Notes: a model not told the origin generated them from the letters alone. DNA of 64,000 nucleotides from Verrucomicrobiales bacterium (GCA_016795425.1 JAEUHG010000131.1:62001-126000); one strand, 5' to 3'. Positions 9,601 to 17,675 are shown, numbered from the stretch's first letter. Numbers and translations: made by a program.

Positions 9601-9935
9601 TCCGCCAATTCCAGGAAGAGACCCGGCCCTGCGTCTTCCTGCTCTCTCTCCGCGCCGCCGGCACCGGCCTTAACCTCACCACCGCCAGTTACGTCATTCT
9701 CTATGACCCGTGGTGGAACCCGGCCGTCGAGGCCCAGGCCATCGACCGCTCCCACCGCATCGGCCAAACCCGCACCGTCAACGCCTACCGCCTCATCAGC
9801 CCAGGCACCGTCGAGGAAAAGATCTGGGACCTGCAGCAGAAAAAGGCGCAGACCATCAGCGACGTGCTCGGCGAAGAAGGATTCGCGCGCAACCTCTCGA
9901 GCACGGACCTCGAGTATCTGTTCTCCGAGGATTAG
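6669..9935 (+). CDS. SNF2/HepA-type DEAD/H helicase-like ATPase
   Basis: The 1088-residue protein has a poorly conserved N-terminal half (about 620 residues) and a complete SNF2 ATPase in the C-terminal half. Motif I is ADDMGLGKT, motif II is LDEAQ, motif III is LTGTPLENR, and the helicase-C motifs are SLRAAGTGLNLT, DPWWNP and DRSHRIGQ. Such proteins translocate on double-stranded DNA or strip proteins (for example RNA polymerase) from it; this is family knowledge. ATG 6669 follows AAGGA at 6661-6665, so I prefer it to the upstream ATG at 6612. Without methyltransferase or nuclease genes beside it, I see no sign of a phage-defence operon. Confidence 0.92.
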   Translation: MPRGRKNSGNPIIRSSAAAARYDAHHNVLGRAYGALADLRRELSDSKSAVAERTEILNQFATCADPQRAWLLLEDYFEKLSLSRRDFPGDDWWTRLMNAQGKGRLEETAHLFLRANRALPNELLGHANFERFAQQQQAERDQQMVNEMERWLFPPAPDHLDSPRAGLRLLCEARRGENTDGLSRLAVAFNIVRSRTGEKDRTLQEVIELTLRATQEQELFPPEDWDLIRWLAENYRSREASADPLLIDGVELLRWLVRWGRLERMLAASDQQPLKFRGRLARFVYSLDNGNHELNLAHSLETPEAKFALADAHFFAGDLPLVLVGGEFFLLENPPSARLLGGLLEKPVLPIRKLSHRLLTQLRRAHASKDHRWDSLCVTHKARPQFIFELSDEVVRLRLMAVSERDNSLWQWNGHEWIFAGQGARRSEKPDLLDDLRLDGAISWLRKLDWFTPEPGLWVGDANENFLGTLSLVWSSKPEGAEFLGNPAFQRLFLQPRKLKPKLLVKGSGIDWLSVSAEWEQEGMKLSAADLQRLATATSRYVKLPDAGWVELDTEAVTQAHETMAELGVDGLVPIAQKVDMVQAKALDDNALQKFGDSPEARALRQRLTNFKGVPDTDLPSGVNAEMRPYQKDGFDFLCHLHNVKLGGILADDMGLGKTLQTLTWLLWLKQKHGKRSKPVLVICPASVLHNWRREAEKFTPAMRVLVLESGYLRHQLRKQIPNFDIVVTNYALLRRDLEELQKFEFQALVLDEAQFIKNPGAQVTQCVKQLKAQTRLALTGTPLENRLLDLWSIVDFIQPNYLGTQIDFNETYEAPREDAAGQRINRRRLSAKLRPLMLRRLKQQVAKDLPDRIEERRDCELGEEQRKLYLAELRRSRDQVMQALQTKGLAQSRMHVLAALTRLRQICCHPQLVGSDTASGKTETLFELLEPLMEKGEKVLVFSQFVEMLKLLEKECGTRSIATHILTGNTKDRQEVVRQFQEETRPCVFLLSLRAAGTGLNLTTASYVILYDPWWNPAVEAQAIDRSHRIGQTRTVNAYRLISPGTVEEKIWDLQQKKAQTISDVLGEEGFARNLSSTDLEYLFSED

Positions 9936-10175
9936 CCTCCCGCGCATCGGGGACTTGCCCAACGTCGGACCCGGGTCTAAACCGGGTCCATCGAAACGCC
10001 CGCAACACCATCGGCCCAACCGCCGGCGGCGCCTCCCAGAAAGCCGTTCTGGAAACGCTTCCTGCTCGGCACCGCTTTCGTCTGCGGCTGCGGCATCGTA
10101 TCGCTTGCCGCCTTTTTCGGAGTCGTCGCCTACTCCGTCCAGCAAACTTGGTTCCAGGAAATCGCCTTCGGCTTC

Positions 10176-11603
10176 ATGGCGTCCATGCCGGATCCCGTCC
10201 CGACGGTGCCGCCGGCCCAACCCCACCAGCCTTACCAACTTCCATCACCCTCAGCCACCAACCTGGCAACGGCGGAACAACTCTTCATTCCCACCAACGT
10301 CTGGTCCGCTCACCTTCGATTTTCCTCGAATCAATGGGTCGAGCTGGGACCCAAACGCGTTCGGCCCATGCGCGGATGGATCCGCCCTGATGGCTCCCTC
10401 AATCTCCGAAACCCCAACGCCTCGAGGGCCGGGGTCGCCGGCGTCTTCGGGCTCGACTTCCCCTGGTCCAAAGGCGACCTCGACCTCGGCGGCGTCTCCC
10501 TGAACAACGTGGCCGTCCGCTTCAAGGGCAACGGCACGTTCCTGGACGCGCGCCATTCCTATCGCCGCCCGTTCAAAATCGACCTCGACAAGGATCAACC
10601 GGATCGACGTTTCGCGGGACAGGCCAGCCTCAACCTGCACAACCTCACCGCCGACACCTCCTGCCTCCGCGATACGCTCGCTTACGAACTGTTTCGCGCG
10701 GCCGGCGTGCCCGCGCCCCGAACCACCTTCGTCCGGCTCCGACTCACGATCGACGGAAAATGGTCCGATCGCATTCTCGGCCTCTACCTGATCGTCGAGG
10801 ATCCCGACCACCACTGGGCTGCCGCCACCTTCCAGACCGAAGGCGCCGCCGTCTTCAAACCCGTCACCCCGGAGCTGTTTCACGACCTCGGCGCGGACTG
10901 GAAGACCTACAAGGAAATCTACGATCCCAAAACGCCAGTATCGGACGCCCAGAAGGCGCGATTGCTCGGCCTCATCCAGCTGGTCTCCCATGCCGATGAT
11001 GACGAGTTTGCTCGACGGATCGGCGAGGAATTCGATCTCGACCGCACGGCTGCCTTCCTCGCCTGTGAAGCGCTGCTCGCCCACTTCGACGGCATTCTCA
11101 ACCAGGGCCAGAACTTCCTGCTCTGGCTCGATCCTCGCAGCGGCAAGTTCGGCTTCAGCCCCTGGGACCAGGACCATTCCTGGGGCGAGTTCGGCATGAT
11201 CGGAACGCGGGAACAGCGCGAACGCGCCAGCCTGGATCATCCCTGGGTTGGACAACACCGATTCCTCGAACGCCTCATGGCGATGCCCGATTTCAAGCGC
11301 CGCTACCGGGCGCAGCTCGAGTCCCTCCTCACCACTCATTTCGAACCGAACCATCTCCACCGCCGCATCGATGAGTTGCTCGAAGCCATACGTCCCGCTC
11401 TGGCGGAGGAATCGGCCGATCGTCTCGATCGTTGCCTGGCGGCCATCGGGGAATCCGCCGCCCCCTCCGATCCGGCGGGTGATCCGAATCACTATCGACT
11501 GAAGCGTTTCATCGATATCCGGGCCAAGGAAGCTCGGGAGCAACTCGACGGCAAACGCACCGGAGTCATCCTGTCACGGCGACAGCGCGACTCCGAGGGA
11601 TGA
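10176..11603 (+). CDS. CotH-type kinase-like protein, probably membrane-anchored
   Basis: The protein matches the CotH family, atypical protein kinases first known from spore coats and widespread in secreted bacterial proteins. The metal-binding block PWDQDHSWG lies in the second half. The first methionine in frame is at 10176. However, the same frame is open back to 9981 and encodes a basic segment (RKPFWKRF) and a strong membrane helix of about 25 residues before 10176. No ATG, GTG or TTG occurs there, and a TAA sits at 9978. The real protein is therefore probably longer and starts at a non-standard codon, or a one-base error separates it from a TTG at 9955. The gene follows the helicase but without coupling. 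Confidence 0.82.
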   Translation: MASMPDPVPTVPPAQPHQPYQLPSPSATNLATAEQLFIPTNVWSAHLRFSSNQWVELGPKRVRPMRGWIRPDGSLNLRNPNASRAGVAGVFGLDFPWSKGDLDLGGVSLNNVAVRFKGNGTFLDARHSYRRPFKIDLDKDQPDRRFAGQASLNLHNLTADTSCLRDTLAYELFRAAGVPAPRTTFVRLRLTIDGKWSDRILGLYLIVEDPDHHWAAATFQTEGAAVFKPVTPELFHDLGADWKTYKEIYDPKTPVSDAQKARLLGLIQLVSHADDDEFARRIGEEFDLDRTAAFLACEALLAHFDGILNQGQNFLLWLDPRSGKFGFSPWDQDHSWGEFGMIGTREQRERASLDHPWVGQHRFLERLMAMPDFKRRYRAQLESLLTTHFEPNHLHRRIDELLEAIRPALAEESADRLDRCLAAIGESAAPSDPAGDPNHYRLKRFIDIRAKEAREQLDGKRTGVILSRRQRDSEG

Positions 11604-11723
11604 ACCCGACGGCCGCCGGTTCGCGACGGCGCGGTTAATCCCATTAAGAATCCGTTTGATCGGTCGTTTTGAAACGGCAAGCATCGGCCCAAGCCAACAC
11701 CACACAAGGGCGAGGGCTGGATT

Positions 11724-12044
11724 ATGCTGACTCAGATCGGTCCGTCGACACCCACCCAGTCGGCACAAGTCATCGCGCGTCGAGCGAAGGTCATCCAGAC
11801 CTTCAAGGATGAATTGATCCGTCGCCTCAATCTTCCTTACTTGCCGGAAGACCTCCACGAGGACGTCTCTCTGCTCGGCTCCGGTCTCGGATTGGACTCC
11901 CTCGACGCCTTGGAGATCGTCCTCTGCATCGAGAGTTGTTTTCGCATCAAGATTCCCGACGAGAATATCTCCGTGCTTCGCTCCATCAATACCGTGGTCG
12001 ATTACGTGCTCGAACACCAGGACGGGAAGGGAACCACTCCGTGA
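11724..12044 (+). CDS. Acyl carrier protein
   Basis: This 106-residue carrier protein has the phosphopantetheine attachment site GLGLDSLDALEIV, with Ser59. A purine-rich AGGGCGAGGG lies upstream of the ATG. It is the first gene of a tight operon: its stop overlaps the next gene's GTG (GTGA at 12041-12044). It carries a longer N-terminal tail (about 20 residues) than the housekeeping fatty-acid ACP, and it sits with FabG and FabD homologues but no ketosynthase. This suggests a specialised carrier for a short dedicated pathway. Confidence 0.93.
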   Translation: MLTQIGPSTPTQSAQVIARRAKVIQTFKDELIRRLNLPYLPEDLHEDVSLLGSGLGLDSLDALEIVLCIESCFRIKIPDENISVLRSINTVVDYVLEHQDGKGTTP

Positions 12045-13147
12045 GAGCGTCCCTCCTCCGTCCGCATCTCGCCCAGGCCGGAGCGTCGTTCCGCCCACGC
12101 CACGGCGTCGAGGTGGTCGCCCACTTCACGGATCGCGCCTCGGAATATGCCGCGATTCGCAACGCCGTTGGACTCACTGACTTCTCCTTTCTCCGCACCT
12201 TCGCCATCCCGGAAGCACAGGCGATCGATGCGCTCGATGTCTTGCTCGCCGGCAACGTTCCCAAAATCCGCTTCGGACGCGTCCTCCACACCTTCCTCGC
12301 CGACCCACATGGCCATGTCGTCGCCGATTGTTTCGTCGCAAACAACGACCAGGAGTTCCTCTTCACCTGCGAGAGCATCCTCTCCGATGACTCACTCAAC
12401 TCACTGCTCGATCCCTCGGGTTCCGGCATCCTCGGACAGGATCTCACACCGGACATCGCCGTGTTCAGTCTCGACGGTTACAAAGCTTGGGAGATCGTGA
12501 AGAAGGTCTTTGGCCCGGATGTCCTGGGCCTGCCCTATCTCTCCATCGAAAACTATTCCTTCGCCGGACAACCCGTCCGCCTGATCCGAGCCGGAAAAAC
12601 CTCCGAGTTCGGCTACCTCCTGTTCGCTCCCAAGAGTGCTGCCGCCGAGCTCTTCGAAACTCTCCGCACCGAAGTGACCGCCCGCGAAGGACGCCTTTGC
12701 GGCGTCGAGGTTCACGATGACCTGCGCTTGGACGGTCGGTTCTTCAATATTCACGCCGAAGGCAGCCAAGTCCGCGATCCATTGCCGCTGGGACTGCAAT
12801 GGATGGTCGATTTCGACAAGCCCGACTTCCTCGGTGCCGCGGCGATCCGCGAGCGCCGCGCGGCCGGGCTGCAATCCAAGATCATCGGTCTCGCCGCCCC
12901 GCAAGGCGCCGAGTCGATCGTCCTCGGCACCGAACTCTTCCACGAAGGTCGCGCCGCCGGAAAGGTCGTGGCCCAGGGCTTCTCTCCCGTCCTGTCCCAA
13001 TCGCTGGCGTTGGGCCTGCTCCCCATCGACATCGCCTATTCAGGCCTGGAGTTCCGCCGGTCCCAACCGGACGGCCCGGCGCTTCGCTCCATCTCGATGC
13101 CGCCCATCATGCCGCGAAGCCTGAGCGTCAAACTCGACGAGATGTGA
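12041..13147 (+). CDS. GcvT/YgfZ-like aminomethyltransferase-family protein
   Basis: The 368-residue protein resembles the glycine-cleavage T-protein/DmdA/YgfZ superfamily of tetrahydrofolate-binding proteins. It has an early RNAVGLTDFSFLRTFAI block (cf. AxxxxVGLxDxSxxxxxxV), a central GEFGYLLF-like block (SEFGYLLF), and a C-terminal barrel with the GKVVAQGFSP segment. I start it at GTG 12041, which overlaps the ACP stop by four bases; the longer open frame would run through the ACP gene. It also overlaps the thioesterase start. A folate enzyme placed between an ACP and a thioesterase is unusual. It could move a one-carbon unit to or from a carrier-bound intermediate, but that is inference. 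Confidence 0.82.
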   Translation: MRASLLRPHLAQAGASFRPRHGVEVVAHFTDRASEYAAIRNAVGLTDFSFLRTFAIPEAQAIDALDVLLAGNVPKIRFGRVLHTFLADPHGHVVADCFVANNDQEFLFTCESILSDDSLNSLLDPSGSGILGQDLTPDIAVFSLDGYKAWEIVKKVFGPDVLGLPYLSIENYSFAGQPVRLIRAGKTSEFGYLLFAPKSAAAELFETLRTEVTAREGRLCGVEVHDDLRLDGRFFNIHAEGSQVRDPLPLGLQWMVDFDKPDFLGAAAIRERRAAGLQSKIIGLAAPQGAESIVLGTELFHEGRAAGKVVAQGFSPVLSQSLALGLLPIDIAYSGLEFRRSQPDGPALRSISMPPIMPRSLSVKLDEM

Positions 13148-13608
13148 TCCAACGGCCCGTGTCGCTGCCGCCCGCCACCGCACCTCACGGACGCTTGATC
13201 AAACGCAAGCTGACGATCCGTCCGGCGTTCCACGAGACGGACATGGCGGGAGTGATTCACAACTCCGTCTATTTCCTCTGGTTCGAGCAAGGCCGGCTCG
13301 AAATCATGCAGGAACTACTCTCCGTTGCCGAAGCCATGCGCCTCGGCATCTTCACGCCCGTCATCGAGAATTACTGCGAATACCGGCGTCCGGCCCGCTT
13401 CGGACAGTCGCTGCTCCTCATTACCACCCATCGAGTCCAGACTTCCTATCAGGGCCGCCTCGAGTTCAACCATTACCTGATCCAGGAACGGCAACCGGCT
13501 GCTATCGCGACCGGCCGGACCTCGATCACCCTGGTCGAAGCCAAATCCCACCGACTCATCAAAGACTGGGACCCCGAGGTCTGGCGCCGTTATCAATCGA
13601 TCCCATGA
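13144..13608 (+). CDS. 4HBT-type acyl-ACP/acyl-CoA thioesterase
   Basis: A 154-residue hotdog-fold thioesterase of the YbgC/4-hydroxybenzoyl-CoA thioesterase group. The ETDMAGVIHNSVYFLWFEQGR block holds the catalytic Asp and the typical HNxxYxxWFE signature. It starts at GTG 13144, overlapping the previous stop (GTGA), and ends in ATGA overlapping fabG. In this operon it most likely releases or edits the carrier-bound product. Confidence 0.88.
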   Translation: MIQRPVSLPPATAPHGRLIKRKLTIRPAFHETDMAGVIHNSVYFLWFEQGRLEIMQELLSVAEAMRLGIFTPVIENYCEYRRPARFGQSLLLITTHRVQTSYQGRLEFNHYLIQERQPAAIATGRTSITLVEAKSHRLIKDWDPEVWRRYQSIP

Positions 13609-14348
13609 ACCGCGACTTCGAGAATCAAACGGTCATCGTCACCGGCGGCTCCCGCGGCATCGGACGCGCCGTCGTTGAATGTTTTGCCCAGCGGGGGGCA
13701 CGCGTCTTCTTCACCTACCACCAAAACGCCGATGCCGCCGCCCAAGTCTCCACCGGCTGCGGCGCCGAAGCCATCGCCTGCCCGCAAACCGACGGAGCGG
13801 CGATCGAAGCCACTGTCGAGCAGGTGGTCAAAACAACCGGCAGACTCGACGTCCTCGTCAACAATGCCGGCATCACCAGCGATAATTTTCTCATGCTGAT
13901 GCCCCACGAGGACTGGCAGCGTGTCCTGGATACCAATCTCAACGGGGCTTGCCGCTGGTGCAAGGCCGCCAGCCGGCCCATGCTCAGCGCCCGCCGCGGT
14001 TCCATCATCAACATCGCCTCCATCTCCGGCCTGGTCGGCGTCATGGGCCAAACCAACTACGCCGCCTCCAAAGGTGCTCTCCTCGCCTTTACCCGCGCCC
14101 TCGCCGCCGAACTGGGTGGACGCAACATCCGCGTCAACGCCGTGGTCCCCGGCTTCATCGAAACGGACATGTCGGCCCGCGTGCCTCGCCAAATCAAACA
14201 GCGGAACATCGAACGCATCCTACCCAAGCGCTTCGGACAGCCTGCCGAGGTCGCCTCCGTCGTCGCTTTCCTCGCTTCCGACGCAGCCTCGTACATCTTC
14301 GGACAAACCATCATCGTCGACGGAGGCCTCACCGCCACGGCCGGTTGA
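13605..14348 (+). CDS. fabG: 3-oxoacyl-ACP reductase (SDR family)
   Basis: A 247-residue short-chain dehydrogenase/reductase with the cofactor motif TGGSRGIG (13-20), NNAG (87-90) and the catalytic tetrad positions Ser139, Tyr152 and Lys156 (NYAASK). The C-terminal IIVDGG segment is typical of FabG. It would reduce beta-ketoacyl-ACP with NADPH. The start overlaps the thioesterase stop by ATGA. This is probably a pathway-specific copy, because it sits with a dedicated ACP and FabD. It is also the only recognisable ketoreductase in the window and so could serve the aryl-polyene cluster at 42-64 kb. Confidence 0.9.
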   Translation: MNRDFENQTVIVTGGSRGIGRAVVECFAQRGARVFFTYHQNADAAAQVSTGCGAEAIACPQTDGAAIEATVEQVVKTTGRLDVLVNNAGITSDNFLMLMPHEDWQRVLDTNLNGACRWCKAASRPMLSARRGSIINIASISGLVGVMGQTNYAASKGALLAFTRALAAELGGRNIRVNAVVPGFIETDMSARVPRQIKQRNIERILPKRFGQPAEVASVVAFLASDAASYIFGQTIIVDGGLTATAG

Positions 14349-14371
14349 GTCTAACCCACCACGCTGGCTCC

Positions 14372-15343
14372 ATGATCGCATTCCTGTTCCCAGGCCAGGG
14401 CTCCCAGGAAATCGGCATGGGGAGCGATCTCTCGACAGCCCATCCGGACTTCAAGAAGTGGATTGAACGCGCCTCCGATCAGGTGGGCATCGACCTGCTG
14501 CTTCTGGCGCGACGCGGCCCCCAGCGCGAACTCTCCCGTACTCGCTTTCTCCAACCCCTGCTCGTCTGGACATCGCTGGGTTATCACCGTTCCCTCGTCG
14601 ACCGCGGCCTTCGCCCTGATTTCGTTCTCGGCCATTCGCTGGGTGAAATCTCCGCCCTCGCGGCGTCCGGCGTGGTCGCTCCCGAGGTGGCCATCGACAT
14701 CGCGGTGCGCCGGGGAGCATGGATGGAAGAAGCGGCGGCTCATGCGGAGGGCGGTATGCTCGCGGTGACAACCCTCGACCGCGATGGTGTTCTCGCGTCG
14801 TTTCGCGAACTGGACCCGGCCGGGCAGCTGGCTCTGGCCGCCGACAACACCCCCGATCAACTCGTGTTCTCCGGGCCGGCTCCGCTGCTCGACGCCGCCG
14901 CCACGCGCCTCGCGAGGGAGCGCCTGGGAACCAGCCGACGACTCGTGGTCAGCGGACCCTGGCATAGTCCGGCCATGGCGTCGGCCCAAGAGACCTTCGG
15001 TCGATACCTGGCGAACCTCTCGTTTCACCCGCCCATTTGTCCCCTGGTGCTGAATGTCACCGGCGTTCCCGAGTCCGATCCTGCCGCCATCCGACGCGGC
15101 ATCATTCGTTGCCTCACGGAACCGGTCCTATGGAGGCCTTCCATGGCGTGGTTGCGGCAGGCCCGTGTCCAACGATTGGTCGAAATCGGACCCGGACGGG
15201 TTCTCGCAGGCCTCGCCCGAGCCAATGGCTTCGGCAATGAGGTCCAGGTGTCCACAGTCGGTAGCTTGAAGGCCGCCGACGTTTCCTGCCACCCGCGGCT
15301 TTGTGATTCACCCGCCGCTGTCCCCCCCGATAGACTCTCCTAA
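14372..15343 (+). CDS. fabD: Malonyl-CoA:ACP transacylase
   Basis: The 323-residue product starts MIAFLFPGQGSQ, a standard acyltransferase opening. It has the nucleophile elbow GHSLGE (Ser89) and the catalytic His in GPWHSP (His198). It would load malonyl units on the ACP at the head of the operon. I place the start at ATG 14372, 23 bases after fabG; the frame is open further upstream, but only as a shadow of fabG. The last 30 residues (Cys/Pro-rich) are beyond the normal FabD fold. Confidence 0.9.
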   Translation: MIAFLFPGQGSQEIGMGSDLSTAHPDFKKWIERASDQVGIDLLLLARRGPQRELSRTRFLQPLLVWTSLGYHRSLVDRGLRPDFVLGHSLGEISALAASGVVAPEVAIDIAVRRGAWMEEAAAHAEGGMLAVTTLDRDGVLASFRELDPAGQLALAADNTPDQLVFSGPAPLLDAAATRLARERLGTSRRLVVSGPWHSPAMASAQETFGRYLANLSFHPPICPLVLNVTGVPESDPAAIRRGIIRCLTEPVLWRPSMAWLRQARVQRLVEIGPGRVLAGLARANGFGNEVQVSTVGSLKAADVSCHPRLCDSPAAVPPDRLS

Positions 15344-15438
15344 TCACCCTATCACTCAATCTTTGGAAACATGGATCGCCGCCCAAGCCTCATTGGGCGG
15401 TGACTTAGGACGCGGACACCAGGGACGGCGGATCACTC

Positions 15439-17208
15439 ATGAGCGCGGAAACGGCAGAAGGTTTGGACAATCACGGCAACGCCGACGGCGGTCCCTCGAC
15501 TTCCCGATGGGTCGTTCGTATGGCAACCGACGCGGACCGGGAAGCCATCTACCGCATCCGCCACGAAGTCTACGCCCGCGAATTGGGTCAGCACGCCGTC
15601 AACAGCGCCCAGCGTCTCACGGATTTCCTCGACGCCTACAACCGGTACATCGTCATCTCCGACGGCACCACCCTGCTCGGCTTTGTCTCCATCACGCCGG
15701 CGGGCAGCCCCAAATTCTCCGTCGATAAATATCTCGCGCGGGAGGTCCTGCCCTTCCCGGTCGACGACCGATTGTTCGAGGTTCGCATCCTCACCGTCCC
15801 GGCGACGCATCGACGCAGCCTGCTCGCCCTCGCTTTGATGTACGCCTCGTTTCGCTGGGTCGAGGCCCGAGGCGGCACTCGCATCATGGCCATCGGCCGC
15901 CAGGACCTGCTCCCCATGTATGGTCGGGTCGGGCTCAAACCCTGCGGTCAGGTGATTCGATCAGGGGCCGTCACCTACGAACTCATGACCACCACCATGC
16001 CCGAAGTTCATGCGGCGCTGGTGGCCATTCGCCCGATGCTCGATCGGATCAACCAGGAAATGACCTGGGAAATCGGAGTGGAGTTCCACACTCCCGCCAC
16101 CTGTTATCACGGCGGCAGTTTCTTCGAGGCGGTCGGGGAGGAATTCAACGACCTGAACCGACTGGACACCGTGGTCAATGCCGACGTGCTCGACGCCTGG
16201 TTTCCGCCGGCGCCGGGTGTGATAGAATCGATCCAGCGGCATCTCCCGCAAATCCTGAGAACTTCGCCGCCCACCGGTTGCGAGGGACTCATACGTGCCA
16301 TCGGCCGCGCCCGCGGCATCCGACCCGATTGCGTCCTTCCTGGCGCAGGTTCATCGGATCTCATCTTCCTCGCCCTTCGACACTGGTTGAACCGCGACTC
16401 CCGGGTCCTTCTGCTCGATCCCACCTACGGCGAGTATTCCCACATCCTCGAACGCGTCATCCGCTGCAATGTCGATCGCCTGACTCTCGATCGGGCGAGT
16501 GATTACCGCGTGGAACTTCCTCATCTCGAGTGGTGCCTCAACCAAGGCTACGACCTCGTCCTCCTGGTCAACCCGAACAACCCCGCCGGGCAGCACATCC
16601 CACGCCACGAGTTGGAACCTCTCCTGCGTCGTACCCCAATCGAAACGCGGGTCTGGATCGACGAAGCCTACGTCGAATACGCCGGCGACGGGGAATCGCT
16701 GGAACCCGTGGCGGCCGACACCGACAACGTGGTGGTCTGCAAATCGATGTCGAAGACCTACGCGCTGAGCGGTGCCCGAGTCGCGTACCTTTGCGCCGCC
16801 TCTCAACAACTCGAGGCTCTGCGCGGCCTGACACCGCCCTGGGCGGTGAGTCTCCCGGCCCAAATCGCCGCCGTTCGGGCTCTCCAGGATCCCGCCTATT
16901 ACGCCGCGCGGTACGCGGAGACCCGGGCGCTTCGCGAATCCCTCGCCACGGGCTTGCGGGCTCTCGGCTGGAGTACCCTCCCCGGCGTCACCAACTTCGT
17001 CCTCTGCCACCTGCCGCCGGAGGGACCGGATGCGGAGTCGGTGGTCCGCGCCTGCCGCGCGCGCGACGTCTTTCTTCGCAACCCTGCGACCATGGGAACC
17101 CGCATGGGCACCCATGCCATTCGGGTCGCCGTAAAGGATGCCGCCACCAATCACCGGACTCTGGGCGTAATTGACGACGCCTACACCTCTCTTAAAAAGT
17201 CCTCATAG
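15439..17208 (+). CDS. Fusion of GNAT/autoinducer-synthase-like domain and HisC-like PLP aminotransferase
   Basis: The 589-residue protein has two domains. Residues 20-185 form a GNAT fold of the type found in N-acyl amino acid synthases and acyl-homoserine-lactone synthases (IRHEVYARELG near residue 40; FEVRILTVPATHR at 113-125). Members of those families take acyl groups from ACP, which is knowledge of the family. Residues 215-585 form a class I/II PLP enzyme like histidinol-phosphate aminotransferase or threonine-phosphate decarboxylase: NPNNPAG at 379-385, Asp408 in WIDEAY, the PLP lysine in SMSKTYALSG (Lys439), and a C-terminal IRVAV arginine. It lies 95 bases after fabD. Inferred role: make an amine or amino acid and acylate it from the operon's ACP. 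Confidence 0.87.
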   Translation: MSAETAEGLDNHGNADGGPSTSRWVVRMATDADREAIYRIRHEVYARELGQHAVNSAQRLTDFLDAYNRYIVISDGTTLLGFVSITPAGSPKFSVDKYLAREVLPFPVDDRLFEVRILTVPATHRRSLLALALMYASFRWVEARGGTRIMAIGRQDLLPMYGRVGLKPCGQVIRSGAVTYELMTTTMPEVHAALVAIRPMLDRINQEMTWEIGVEFHTPATCYHGGSFFEAVGEEFNDLNRLDTVVNADVLDAWFPPAPGVIESIQRHLPQILRTSPPTGCEGLIRAIGRARGIRPDCVLPGAGSSDLIFLALRHWLNRDSRVLLLDPTYGEYSHILERVIRCNVDRLTLDRASDYRVELPHLEWCLNQGYDLVLLVNPNNPAGQHIPRHELEPLLRRTPIETRVWIDEAYVEYAGDGESLEPVAADTDNVVVCKSMSKTYALSGARVAYLCAASQQLEALRGLTPPWAVSLPAQIAAVRALQDPAYYAARYAETRALRESLATGLRALGWSTLPGVTNFVLCHLPPEGPDAESVVRACRARDVFLRNPATMGTRMGTHAIRVAVKDAATNHRTLGVIDDAYTSLKKSS

Positions 17209-17675
17209 ACCCAACCACCTCGGATGACGCCATAAACGGTTGCAATCTGGTCCCATCAAGTGACCGTGAACCGGCGACACGGACAAGTCAAAGCACCTTC
17301 AGGCTCATAATCCCGCGGCCGCGGGATCCAGGTTGAACTAAATCCGGCTCGCGCCGGATAGCCGGTCGAGATTCCGCGCCCAGTGGCGAAGAGTAGGAGA
17401 TGGGAGTTGGTTCCTCCCGGAAGAGGCCGGTCTCTCCTCCGAGAGCGCCATCGTCACGAGCGATGGTTCAACGCCTCCTCCGGAAACGAACCATGACCGA
17501 GCTAACCCAAGTTCGTCAGTCTGATGGCGGATATTGGTGATTTTTGGGGGTCTCCTTCCCGCGTGATCCGAGGGCGCGTTGTCTTTCAACGAGTTGGAAG
17601 GGCGGATGTCGCGGCGGCCAAGTAGTGGCGAAGAGGCCATTGTCCGGTTTTTACACCCTGACGTAGGCTCCGGTC
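17209..17675. other. Intergenic stretch with palindromes, no gene seen
   Basis: No convincing coding frame. It contains an 18-bp perfect palindrome (listed separately), a second small dyad TCCGGC-TCGC-GCCGGA at 17343-17358, and a 12-base direct repeat AGTGGCGAAGAG at 17382-17393 and 17624-17635. The stretch marks the left edge of a region of mobile-element debris. Confidence 0.5.
17310..17327. repeat. 18-bp perfect palindrome
   Basis: ATCCCGCGGCCGCGGGAT reads identically on both strands, with no spacer. It lies 100 bases after the aminotransferase-fusion stop. It lacks a T-tract, so a classical intrinsic terminator is unlikely; a dimeric-protein binding site or mobile-element end is possible. 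Confidence 0.6.

Noticed and set aside
6711..10238. A 1175-codon open frame on the minus strand opposite the SNF2 helicase gene
   Set aside because: It is an antisense shadow of GC-rich codon usage. The plus strand carries all helicase motifs and a ribosome-binding site, and the antisense product is repetitive Glu/Ala/Gly without a domain.
10251..11543. A 430-codon minus-strand frame opposite the CotH gene
   Set aside because: Antisense shadow of a gene with recognisable CotH motifs; no domain and no ribosome-binding site.
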